Part shown: positions 17,611-25,612 of the stretch, in pieces
Position numbering within the stretch: position 1 is the first letter of the stretch
How the letters are laid out: every line of letters begins with the position of its first letter
Source: Nemertoderma westbladi
Taxonomy: Eukaryota; Xenacoelomorpha; Nemertodermatida; Nemertodermatidae
Length of the DNA: 25,612 nucleotides
Direction of reading: 5' to 3'
NCBI GenBank assembly: GCA_032718475.1
Contig: JAUCBJ010005404.1
Location: 1 to 25,612 of the forward strand
Notes under the pieces: model-generated
What the model saw: only the letters and a program-made list of their open reading frames with translations
What the model was told of the DNA's origin: nothing
The model's database searches: none
Made by a program: the position numbers and the translations under genes

Positions 17611-19044
17611 GGTATTCAGTAAAAGCAGTATTGATGATACTAATGTTAACATGGCATTCAGTAAACGCAGTATTGATGATACTAATGTTAACATGGCATT
17701 CAGTAAACGCAGTATTGATGTTGATGATACTAATGTTAACATGGCATTCAGTAAACGCAGTATTGATGATACTAATGTTAACATGGCATTCAGTAAACGG
17801 AGTATTGATGATACTAATGTTAACATGGCATTCAGTAAACGCAGTATTGATGATACTAATGTTAACATGGCATTCAGTAAACGCAGTATTGATGTTGATG
17901 ATACTAATGTTAACATGGCATTCAGTAAACGCAGTATTGATGATACTAATGTTAACATGGCATTCAGTAAACGCAGTATTGATGATACTAATGTTAACAT
18001 GGCATTCAGTAAACGCAGTATTGATGTTGATGATACTAATGTTAACATGGCATTCAGTAAACGCAGTATTGATGATACTAATGTTAACATGGCATTCAGT
18101 AAACGCAGTATTGATGATACTAATGTTAACATGGCATTCAGTAAACGCAGTATTGATGATACTAATGTTAACATGGCATTCAGTAAACGCAGTATTGATG
18201 ATACTAATGTTAACATGGCATTCAGTAAACGCAGTATTGATGTTGATGATACTAATGTTAACATGGCATTCAGTAAACGCAGTATTGATGATACTAATGT
18301 TAACATGGCATTCAGTAAACGCAGTATTGATGATACTAATGTTAACATGGCATTCAGTAAACGCAGTATTGATGATACTAATGTTAACATGGCATTCAGT
18401 AAACGGAGTATTGATGATACTAATGTTAACATGGCATTCAGTAAACGCAGTATTGATGATACTAATGTTAACATGGCATTCAGTAAACGCAGTATTGATG
18501 ATACTAATGTTAACATGGCATTCAGTAAACGCAGTATTGATGATACTAATGTTAACATGGCATTCAGTAAACGCAGTATTGATGATACTAATGTTAACAT
18601 GGCATTCAGTAAACGCAGTATTGATGATACTAATGTTAACATGGCATTCAGTAAACGCAGTATTGATGTTGATGATACTAATGTTAACATGGCATTCAGT
18701 AAACGCAGTATTGATGATACTAATGTTAACATGGCATTCAGTAAACGCAGTATTGATGATACTAATGTTAACATGGCATTCAGTAAACGCAGTATTGATG
18801 ATACTAATGTTAACATGGCATTCAGTAAACGGAGTATTGATGATACTAATGTTAACATGGCATTCAGTAAACGCAGTATTGATGATACTAATGTTAACAT
18901 GGCATTCAGTAAACGCAGTATTGATGATACTAATGTTAACATGGCATTCAGTAAACGCAGTATTGATGATACTAATGTTAACATGGCATTCAGTAAACGC
19001 AGTATTGATGATACTAATGTTAACATGGCATTCAGTAAACGCAG
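17611..19044. repeat. 42-bp minisatellite, left block (~33 units)
   Basis: The unit starts GATGATACTAATGTTAACAT and continues GGCATTCAGTAAACGCAGTATT. Five units carry a 6-base GTTGAT insert (48 bp) and three carry CGG in place of CGC. A 48-bp unit at about 18239 and a CGG unit at about 18401 recur exactly 426 bases later (18665 and 18827), so a ten-unit block has been duplicated. Because 42 and 48 are multiples of three, frames of about 480 codons are open in two plus frames and one minus frame. No gene is implied. The first unit is diverged, and the block ends where the retrotransposon begins. Confidence 0.96.
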
Positions 19045-19244
19045 TTTTAATTTTTTAATTTAATTTAATTTAATTTAATTTCATACACAAACAAACAAAA
19101 TATAGTTTGGTACACCGTAATTAATGTGCACAAATCGACCACCTAAACTATAAAATAACAAAAGCGCAGACTGAAACAGAAACAAGACAAAATATTGGTA
19201 ATATGTAAGTGTATTAAACCCTAACCAACAAACTAAGAGAAGAA

Positions 19245-22200
19245 TCATGCAGTGGCAACAAAATTTATAATATTATCTAGTTCAAGAGAATCAAAACCGG
19301 GAACACTAGCGTTATTTAACCGACAATTAATAAGTTCTTGTAACAAAGGAACCCGCCATTCATTACCAACAGGCACATGTGCATAACTCAAACTATTAGC
19401 AAACCTTGGGACCAGAGAACGTAAATTATATATGTTACACCGGTTACCAATATTTCGTAAATTTGTGCCCGAACGTGTCCTACAATCAAAAACGCACAGT
19501 TCAGCCAAAAATCGTATAATACGTTTATTAGATGTGAGTAAAGAGTTAACAAATTTAACATAACGAGTTTGCAACATTACGCACGGATGCTTAAAAGGTA
19601 CCAAATTCTCTACAATAAATCTATGTGTATTGTAAGGTAATCTGAATATTAATCTAATATTAATATTCCACGATGTATAAATTCTAGATGTACTGTCTGA
19701 AAAAAGGTCCCATAGATTACTCCCAAAAAGACAAGTTGCGTAAATCCGCTGGATATCGCACAATAAATAAGGATCAGAAAAATAAAACTCTTGTCTTAGT
19801 GCATTTAATTTACCTATTAATTGGCCGCGTTTTTTCAGTACATCACACACCATACTATTGCGAAAATCAAAAACATGCCCCAAATGAACTGCCTCACGAA
19901 CCCATGGCAAATCGTGACCATTTAAATGTATTCTGGCAGCAGGTTCCCTCCAACGCGTCGAGTTGCTGAATGCAATACATTTCGATTTAGACTTCTCTGG
20001 AGTTACATTTGTACTGAAAACTAAATCATTATCTTGTGCAAATCTTTCGCATAATGAAACCATAAACTGAAGGCCGCACAGAGATGGGCACAGCAAGAAA
20101 ATATCATCCGCGTATGCTAGTGCACCCAAGAAATAAGTGCCTATCCAGCATCCTACACCTGCCTCTCGCAGACGCACAAGGAGCGAGTTGAGAAGAATGC
20201 AAAACAGAATTGGCGAGGCCACAGATCCCTGTTTTACACCATTAGAAATACCGAAAGGAGACGATAAAGTTTCATTCCAACGGACACAACAGGATTGATT
20301 GGAATATATCCACAGTAGGGTACGTAGGAATAACGGAGAGAAACCCTTTTTGATCAGTTCCAAGAATAGTTTACACCACTCGACCATATCGAATGCCTTT
20401 GTGAGGTCAAGTAGACTCCCATATACTGGTGTATTGTACCTGGAGTAATGACCAATCACCTCTGAGGCCACCCACGAGCACTGGCTTGTCCCCGTACCAG
20501 ACTGAAAACCGAACTGCAGCTCATCCAATGAAAGGCATTCAGATTGTGACAGCAACATTACCCATTCAAATAGTTTGATTAACAATGATGACAAAGCTAT
20601 TGCACGGTAGTTACTAGAGACGGCTTGATCACCCAGCTTATCTTTAATTAAAGGTAATATAACGCAAGTCAGAAGAAATTGAGGTACAAAACCATGAACA
20701 AGAAACAAGTTAAATAACCTAACTAATTGCTCTCTAAATTCAGGGCCCGCATTGATTAAGCAGTCCGAATCAAATCCAAAGGCTACATCTGTCTTAGAAC
20801 TTTTAAGCTTATTCATAGCCTCCCAAACTAGCTCTGAAGTTATAAGCGGCAATGCATCCCTATCACAACTGTCCAATTTCTCATGAATCTGCTGCCGTAA
20901 ACCTTCCAAATTTGAGTTATAAGGTTGATTAAACAATGTGGAGTAAATTGAAGCAAAGCGATCAGCTATTGACTGTGAGTCAACACAGTCATCTATTCTA
21001 GAACTAACTACAGGCGACACCCGACGCAGCTTCTTAATCTCCTCGAATATCTGTTGATTGTTTCTCAAACAGGCTTGCAGTAATTTGTCTCGCTGAATGT
21101 TATCAGAAGCGCGTTTCAACCGTCGCACAGCATATTTAAACTGAGCCCTTGTAACTCTACGCATATGAAATAGATGTGCATTTTGAGAAACATTCGGACA
21201 CCCAGCAGACACCCAGACACTATGCCAAAAGATAGACTCGTCACGGAAAGGTTTAACATTTTCATTCCATCCTGGGAGCATAGGCCTATCAAATGTACCA
21301 GCACCATTCTTAACATTTCTATTAGATAAACAGTCTACTGCACAACTTTCAATAACTTGCAATAAATCAAGTGCGTACTTTTCAATATCTAATTTATGAT
21401 TTACTTCTGCACAAAACAAATTATTACAAGAGAAACATCCACCCAAATCGGTGCTGTCCATGTCATTAATCATAGCACTAAGTTTATTACGAAACTCTTG
21501 CTGTTGATCTAGGGTGGCTCGCTTAAAACGAACTTTTTCTTTCATATCTGTTTTTTGATTTATGTTCATCGATATACTCGGGTCATGTGACAAATTACTA
21601 TGTAATTCAAATTTTAGAAAAATTGGCGAGTGAAGCGATAAGTTTGAACCAGAGTGCACGACACCGGCCTCAGTAATATTATCAAAAAATACAGTGGAAC
21701 CAATAAAGTGATCTAACGTAGAGTGATGCCAAGTATTATCCGTAAACGACGAATAAGTAAAATCTACAGGAAAAATATCCCATAGTCGACCTAAATTATT
21801 ATCTAATATAAATTGAATAACAGAACGAACATGTGGTGAATGTCTTATAAAGTCACAATTTAAGTCACCTGTAATCAGAATGTTACATGTATTATTTGCA
21901 TCATCGATGATGCGCTTTATATCACTCAGAACTAAAAATAATTCATCTGAAACCATATTCCCCTGGTGGTCTACAGGAAAATATGAATTAATAATAATAA
22001 TCGGCCTCATATCAGGTAGATTCAACCGTATTGCTTGCAACCTAAAATTACTACAATTTATACGAGTAATGAATTTACACAATTCTTTACGAAATATAAA
22101 ACAAAGCCCGCCCTTCGGCCTGCCTGCTCGTACTTCACTATCTGCAAAAATAGCTGGCTGCATAATGCAATCAAAATCATTCTTAAATGGTGCTCTAATA

Positions 22201-22367
22201 CGATATGAATTATCTTTTAGGACAAAATGCTCTTGTATACAGAGTATATCACTACCTAAAAGTAAAACTTTTATAAAGTCCAATTTATCAGGAGATAAAC
22301 CCGTACTGTTTAACGACGAAATACAGAATGTACTTTTATTACTATGAAAGTCGGTGTAGGAGGCCAT
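19245..22367 (-). CDS. Retrotransposon ORF2: APE endonuclease plus reverse transcriptase
   Basis: The product nicks target DNA and reverse-transcribes the element RNA at the nick (target-primed reverse transcription). The frame is open from 22400, but I prefer the ATG at 22367 (context AAAATGG), giving 1,040 aa starting MASYTDF. In numbering from 22400, the endonuclease motifs are SLNSTG near 29-34, CIQEHF 54-59 (catalytic Glu57), ITGDLNCD 176-183, STLDHF 227-232 and SLHSPIFL 255-262. The last has Leu where many APE domains have Asp. A PGWNENVK linker motif follows at 376-383. The reverse transcriptase spans about 540-830, with FGFDSD, GSLLDLTKAFD (Asp665), NGVKQGSVASP and the catalytic YADD at 763-766. 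No RNase H or integrase is seen. The clade is not certain. Confidence 0.93.
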   Translation of the reverse strand: MASYTDFHSNKSTFCISSLNSTGLSPDKLDFIKVLLLGSDILCIQEHFVLKDNSYRIRAPFKNDFDCIMQPAIFADSEVRAGRPKGGLCFIFRKELCKFITRINCSNFRLQAIRLNLPDMRPIIIINSYFPVDHQGNMVSDELFLVLSDIKRIIDDANNTCNILITGDLNCDFIRHSPHVRSVIQFILDNNLGRLWDIFPVDFTYSSFTDNTWHHSTLDHFIGSTVFFDNITEAGVVHSGSNLSLHSPIFLKFELHSNLSHDPSISMNINQKTDMKEKVRFKRATLDQQQEFRNKLSAMINDMDSTDLGGCFSCNNLFCAEVNHKLDIEKYALDLLQVIESCAVDCLSNRNVKNGAGTFDRPMLPGWNENVKPFRDESIFWHSVWVSAGCPNVSQNAHLFHMRRVTRAQFKYAVRRLKRASDNIQRDKLLQACLRNNQQIFEEIKKLRRVSPVVSSRIDDCVDSQSIADRFASIYSTLFNQPYNSNLEGLRQQIHEKLDSCDRDALPLITSELVWEAMNKLKSSKTDVAFGFDSDCLINAGPEFREQLVRLFNLFLVHGFVPQFLLTCVILPLIKDKLGDQAVSSNYRAIALSSLLIKLFEWVMLLSQSECLSLDELQFGFQSGTGTSQCSWVASEVIGHYSRYNTPVYGSLLDLTKAFDMVEWCKLFLELIKKGFSPLFLRTLLWIYSNQSCCVRWNETLSSPFGISNGVKQGSVASPILFCILLNSLLVRLREAGVGCWIGTYFLGALAYADDIFLLCPSLCGLQFMVSLCERFAQDNDLVFSTNVTPEKSKSKCIAFSNSTRWREPAARIHLNGHDLPWVREAVHLGHVFDFRNSMVCDVLKKRGQLIGKLNALRQEFYFSDPYLLCDIQRIYATCLFGSNLWDLFSDSTSRIYTSWNINIRLIFRLPYNTHRFIVENLVPFKHPCVMLQTRYVKFVNSLLTSNKRIIRFLAELCVFDCRTRSGTNLRNIGNRCNIYNLRSLVPRFANSLSYAHVPVGNEWRVPLLQELINCRLNNASVPGFDSLELDNIINFVATA

Positions 22368-22519
22368 TTTGAAAATACAGTAGGAATAGAACTCGAACAA
22401 AAAATAATTAATCAGTTATACATAAGTTTTTAGTTAAGTTAACTTAAATATCCCTATATATATATTATATTATATAAGTAAGTAAATGCCTGGTGTATAA
22501 TAAGTATAAAGAGTATAAG

Positions 22520-23962
22520 TTACACGACTTGAGCTCTAGTGGAAGTAAACCCCGTTCGACGGTCCCCATTTACGCCACCACTGCGTTGACCCTGAGAAGA
22601 GCTATTGTGGACCCACTTGCGAACACAGACCCCCGCCGGCCAAGTTGAGGGAAGGAGTGCTTTCTCTACGTAATTTGCCGCAAGCGAAACCCTGAAGCTC
22701 GCATTCATCGATTCTGGATGTGAAATTCTCTTCACGCTCGCTAAAGAAACTTTAATCGCTTGACAATCCAAGGAGTCCACAATATCCTGCGCCGTAGTAT
22801 CAGCCCAGAGTCGAAAAACGAAAACATCCGACGGAGCCGCTCGTAGGCCGGACTTGCGGGCCCCGGACGTATCCCCATCGCCACTAACTCCAGGACTTAG
22901 TTTAGTACCAACTACAAACTCACGGTTGCGCCGTCTTTGGGGGACCTTCTGAAACCCCGGAGAACCCTCGAGTTCACCGGTTTCCATAGCTGCGGAGGGA
23001 GAGTTCCTTGGCCGTTTGGCGCTACCTCGTTCTTGGATGCGCGGAGACTGCGTTGGTGTACCCAGCGGGGAATAATAATTACCGGTACTCTGCCTGACGT
23101 AACTCTGCCTACCTCTCGATGGCACCGATGGTGCAAAACGACTAGCAGCAGCCGCAAAGCTGCTGGGCCTGGACACGCCATGTTCTGTACCCTGGGTGGC
23201 CCGTTCCGGAGCTGGTGGGAATTGTAGCTGAGGAGCAACCTCATTCACCCCTGAGCTGCCGCCTCCTGTAGGACCGCCTTTATCAATTAAAGTCGTCCGA
23301 ACTGCAGGACCCACTGCCCTCCCTGGGTCGACACCGGTAAATATCGGTCTCATCTCACGAATGACGCCATGTAGATCGCGCAACTGAACTGAGAAACTTG
23401 ATTCTATAGATTTCATCTTATCTGTAAATAGTTTATGTAGCTTATCGATTTTCTCGTCTACAATATCGACTTTTGCTGATTGCTCAGCACTAGCAACTCT
23501 ACCCGATCCTAAAGACTGTAAGCACGGCAGGGACAGAGCCTCCAATGCCAGAACTGCTATCACTGGAATCTTACCATCGACGTCTAGTTCCTTTAGTTTA
23601 TCCCAAAGATCCCTAAAATTCGCTTCGGATGCAGATCTCTCAGTGGTATCTCTGCGATTAACCATGACGGCTCCGGCTCCGCATCTACTAAACAGCACAA
23701 GTTTCGCATTCCTTACCTCTTCCGATGTAAATCTACCCAGACAGGAGTCGCGAATAACCTCAAACGTGCGTGACGACATCCCTTGTAACACAAAGGACAG
23801 ACATGTATTTATAATCGGTGTTGTGTCGGCTTCATCTGCCCATACAGGCCCCCGCGGTTGACCCGTAGTATTGGAATCACTGTTAATGCCAGTAGTACTG
23901 AGTCTGGTAGCATGCCTACTGCTGTCAGCTAGCTGACTGATACCGGTACTGTCGTCATCCAT
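22520..23962 (-). CDS. Retrotransposon ORF1 protein, nucleic-acid-binding type
   Basis: A 480-aa frame opens at ATGGATGACGAC and ends about 150 bases before ORF2. In CR1/L2/jockey elements ORF1 coats the element RNA and acts as a chaperone. An N-terminal folded-looking region (about residues 50-150, with TPIINTCLSFVLQGM and FRDLWDKLKELDVDGKIPV) is followed by a likely coiled coil (KVDIVDEKIDKLHKLFTDKM). Next comes a long Ser/Pro/Gly-rich linker, then an RRM-like segment near 383-452 (VFVFRLWADTTAQDIVDSL, NASFRVSL, ALLPSTWPAGVCVRKWV). No zinc knuckle is evident. The region is visibly GC-richer than its surroundings. Assignment rests on the C-terminal segment and its position upstream of ORF2. 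Confidence 0.88.
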   Translation of the reverse strand: MDDDSTGISQLADSSRHATRLSTTGINSDSNTTGQPRGPVWADEADTTPIINTCLSFVLQGMSSRTFEVIRDSCLGRFTSEEVRNAKLVLFSRCGAGAVMVNRRDTTERSASEANFRDLWDKLKELDVDGKIPVIAVLALEALSLPCLQSLGSGRVASAEQSAKVDIVDEKIDKLHKLFTDKMKSIESSFSVQLRDLHGVIREMRPIFTGVDPGRAVGPAVRTTLIDKGGPTGGGSSGVNEVAPQLQFPPAPERATQGTEHGVSRPSSFAAAASRFAPSVPSRGRQSYVRQSTGNYYSPLGTPTQSPRIQERGSAKRPRNSPSAAMETGELEGSPGFQKVPQRRRNREFVVGTKLSPGVSGDGDTSGARKSGLRAAPSDVFVFRLWADTTAQDIVDSLDCQAIKVSLASVKRISHPESMNASFRVSLAANYVEKALLPSTWPAGVCVRKWVHNSSSQGQRSGGVNGDRRTGFTSTRAQVV

Positions 23963-24018
23963 ACCTACAGCATAAGTTGCCTACAGCTTTACTTCATTTT
24001 ACGTCTACTTTACTACTT

Positions 24019-24326
24019 TATTGATGATACTAATGTTAACATGGCATTCAGTAAACGCAGTATTGATGATACTAATGTTAACATGGCATTCAGTAAACGC
24101 AGTATTGATGATACTAATGTTAACATGGCATTCAGTAAACGCAGTATTGATGATACTAATGTTAACATGGCATTCAGTAAACGCAGTATTGATGATACTA
24201 ATGTTAACATGGCATTCAGTAAACGCAGTATTGATGATACTAATGTTAACATGGCATTCAGTAAACGCAGTATTGATGATACTAATGTTAACATGGCATT
24301 CAGTAAACGCAGTATTGATGATACTA
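24019..24326. repeat. 42-bp minisatellite, right block (~7 units)
   Basis: The same 42-bp unit and orientation as the left block, with about seven complete, near-identical units. It resumes at the retrotransposon's 5' end and breaks off after GATGATACTA at 24326, where unique sequence (GCACGAATACAATAGG) begins. None of the 48-bp or CGG variants occurs here. Confidence 0.95.
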
Positions 24327-24525
24327 GCACGAATACAATAGGTTTATTGGGAACGATCAAACAACTGAAGAAGGCTTTTTAAGGTGCATTGCATATCGTA
24401 ATTAAAAATAAAACTAGATTTTTAATAACTTGTCCGCATATAATATATTGCCGGCTTCCACATATATGAATTAACTAGTAAAAAACATTCACATGAAAAA
24501 AGTAACAATTCAAGAATAAAATTAG

Positions 24526-24880
24526 GTATTACATGGGAAAAAATATATTTTTTTTCACTAAGACGGACGAAGGTTGACACCCACAAACAGAAAAATAAAT
24601 AATAACTACGAGCTTTCTGTTGCAAATTGAGGCCTTCATCTGGTGTATATAATTGTAGTCTATAGAGCCTCCATTTGAGACAGAAAGCTTGTAGTACATA
24701 TTATTTATTTTTCTGTTTGTGGGTGTCGACATTCGTCCGTCTTATTAACTCTCGCCACATTACATTATGTCGACATTTTCACTATTCTCACGTATCTTTA
24801 TTAACCTCGCTAGCGCTGCTCGGAAAATAAATACCTCGTGAAAAGTGAAAAAAAGTTAAAATTTTTTCCCATGTAATAAA
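24526..24880. mobile_element. Outer inverted repeat enclosing a MITE
   Basis: TATTACATGGGAAAAAAT near 24527 is the exact reverse complement of ATTTTTTCCCATGTAATA near 24862. Weaker similarity extends outward and inward. It may be an older inverted-repeat element into which the 24559-24744 MITE inserted. Only the 18-base match is certain. Confidence 0.45.
24559..24744. mobile_element. 186-bp MITE, nearly one long palindrome
   Basis: The left end reads TAAGACGGACGAAGGTTGAC and the right end is its reverse complement with a few changes. Similarity continues through CACCCACAAACAGAAAAATA to ACAGAAAGCT, about 60 bases per arm. The centre also pairs partly (CAAATTGAGGCC with a diverged copy). Ends AGACGG and CCGTCT flanked by TA suggest a Tc1/mariner-type TA duplication. 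It codes for nothing. Confidence 0.85.
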
Positions 24881-25300
24881 TAATTATACTTCAATACCTA
24901 CAATCTCTATCATTTTATAAGATTACAGAGCGATATGTTTTAAAATCAGAGTTTTAGTGTGGATTGTAATGGAGACGAGAAACTGTAATCTTAATAAGTG
25001 CTAGATGAACACTTGATTATCTAATGTTATTCGCAAATGGAAATATTTTATTATAGCAAATCTCGTTTCAATCTCATTTATTTAATCTCGTAAAAATTAA
25101 ATATTACGCCTAATATTTAATTACACCAGTATTACAGTACTGTAGATTAATGGCTGTTCTATGGTTAAATGTTAGCAACATACAGTTAAATATTAAATAA
25201 ATTGTTGTGAGGTAGGGCGAATTAAATGTATATTATGTTATAGAACATATTTTTCGCTATGGAGAGCATTATCATAATGTTCTGTAACATAATCGAACAA
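24881..25300. other. AT-rich spacer, nothing recognised
   Basis: No coding signal, RNA gene or repeat was found. Confidence 0.5.
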
Positions 25301-25355
25301 GTTATGCACGCACTTTAAGCTGTATATTATACAGCTTAACGTGCGTTCACATAAC
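25301..25355. repeat. Imperfect hairpin at the edge of the 45-bp array
   Basis: GTTATGCACGCACTTTAAGC followed by TGTATA pairs with the immediately following TATACAGCTTAACGTGCG and TTCACATAAC, with two or three interruptions and almost no loop. The right arm is also the start of the first tandem unit. Confidence 0.75.
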
Positions 25356-25612
25356 GTATGTTAATATGTATGTGTAAGTGTTAGGGTGCGTTCACATAAC
25401 GTATGTTTAGGTGTGTATGTGTATGCGTTAAGGTGCGTACACGTAACGTTTGTTGGGGTGTATATGTATGTGTTAGGGTGCGTTCACATAACGTATGTTA
25501 ATATGTATGTGTAAGTGTTAGGGTGCGTTCACATAACGTATGTTAATATGTATGTGTAAGTGTTAGGGTGCGTTCACATAACGTATGTTAATATGTATGT
25601 GTAAGTGTTAGG
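25341..25612. repeat. 45-bp tandem array, cut by the window end
   Basis: Units begin GTGCGTTCACATAACGTATG and end GTGTAAGTGTTAGG. They start at 25341, 25386, 25433, 25478, 25523 and 25568. The second and third are more diverged, and the last three are identical. The array runs off the window, so its full length is unknown. Confidence 0.93.

Larger units (their letters stand above)
19045..24018 (-). mobile_element. Apparently full-length non-LTR retrotransposon (jockey/CR1/L2-like)
   Basis: About 4.97 kb, transcribed on the minus strand: a ~55-base 5'UTR, ORF1 (480 aa), a ~150-base gap, ORF2 with endonuclease and reverse transcriptase, a ~200-base 3'UTR and a tail of five or so TTAAA repeats. 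Both ends abut the same 42-bp minisatellite. The left array stops after AAACGCAG and the right array resumes at TATTGATGATAC, which together rebuild a normal unit. Any target duplication is 0-1 base, or an invisible whole number of repeat units. Both ORFs are open and the tail is clean, so this is a young copy. Confidence 0.92.

Noticed and set aside
17581-19063. Three overlapping open frames of about 475-486 codons on both strands
   Set aside because: All lie within the 42-bp tandem array, and openness follows from a stop-free unit whose length divides by three. There is no start context, domain or composition typical of a gene.
25341-25612. TTAGGG in each unit as telomeric sequence
   Set aside because: It occurs once per 45-bp unit, not as a hexamer array.

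Overview
This window looks like a piece of an invertebrate animal genome. It is AT-rich, its genes are split by GT/AG introns, and it holds animal-type GTP cyclohydrolase I exons, an EF-hand exon resembling the secretagogin/calbindin family, an intact two-ORF non-LTR retrotransposon, several MITE-like inverted-repeat elements and many tandem arrays. I cannot name the phylum. Nothing resembles a bacterial operon, ribosome binding site or CRISPR array.

Layout. (1) Positions 1-7473 carry the 3' part of a GTP cyclohydrolase I gene (GCH1, + strand): three coding exons at 958-1155, 1986-2070 and 7347-7473 that splice in frame into the last 136 residues. The first exon lies upstream of the window. 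(2) The 5.3-kb last GCH1 intron contains an intronless gene on the opposite strand (2509-3693) for a 394-aa questin-oxidase-like (AflY/DUF4243) protein. The same intron holds a ~984-bp inverted-repeat element carrying seven RFX/X-box-like palindromes, a 195-bp MITE, a 16-bp minisatellite and a 25-bp minisatellite. (3) Positions 7474-9862 look gene-free. (4) Positions 9863-12405 are a 33-bp minisatellite with a 624-bp higher-order repeat, interrupted by the 3' end of a truncated LINE. (5) Positions 13029-13108 hold a tRNA-like SINE head, and 13281-13412 (- strand) is the terminal coding exon of a secretagogin/calbindin-like EF-hand protein. (6) Positions 14312-14745 are a decayed LINE tail, and 15320-15995 a diverged repeat that has an inverted relative at 1231-1945. 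(7) Positions 17611-24326 are a 42-bp minisatellite split by an apparently full-length ~5-kb non-LTR retrotransposon (19045-24018, - strand, ORF1 and ORF2 both open). (8) Positions 24526-25612 hold nested inverted repeats, a hairpin and a 45-bp tandem array cut by the window edge.

GCH1 makes the first committed intermediate of tetrahydrobiopterin. The nested oxidase-like gene shares its locus, but nothing in the sequence shows a functional link. About a fifth of the window is tandem repeat, and the long open frames inside those arrays are by-products of stop-free repeat units, not genes.
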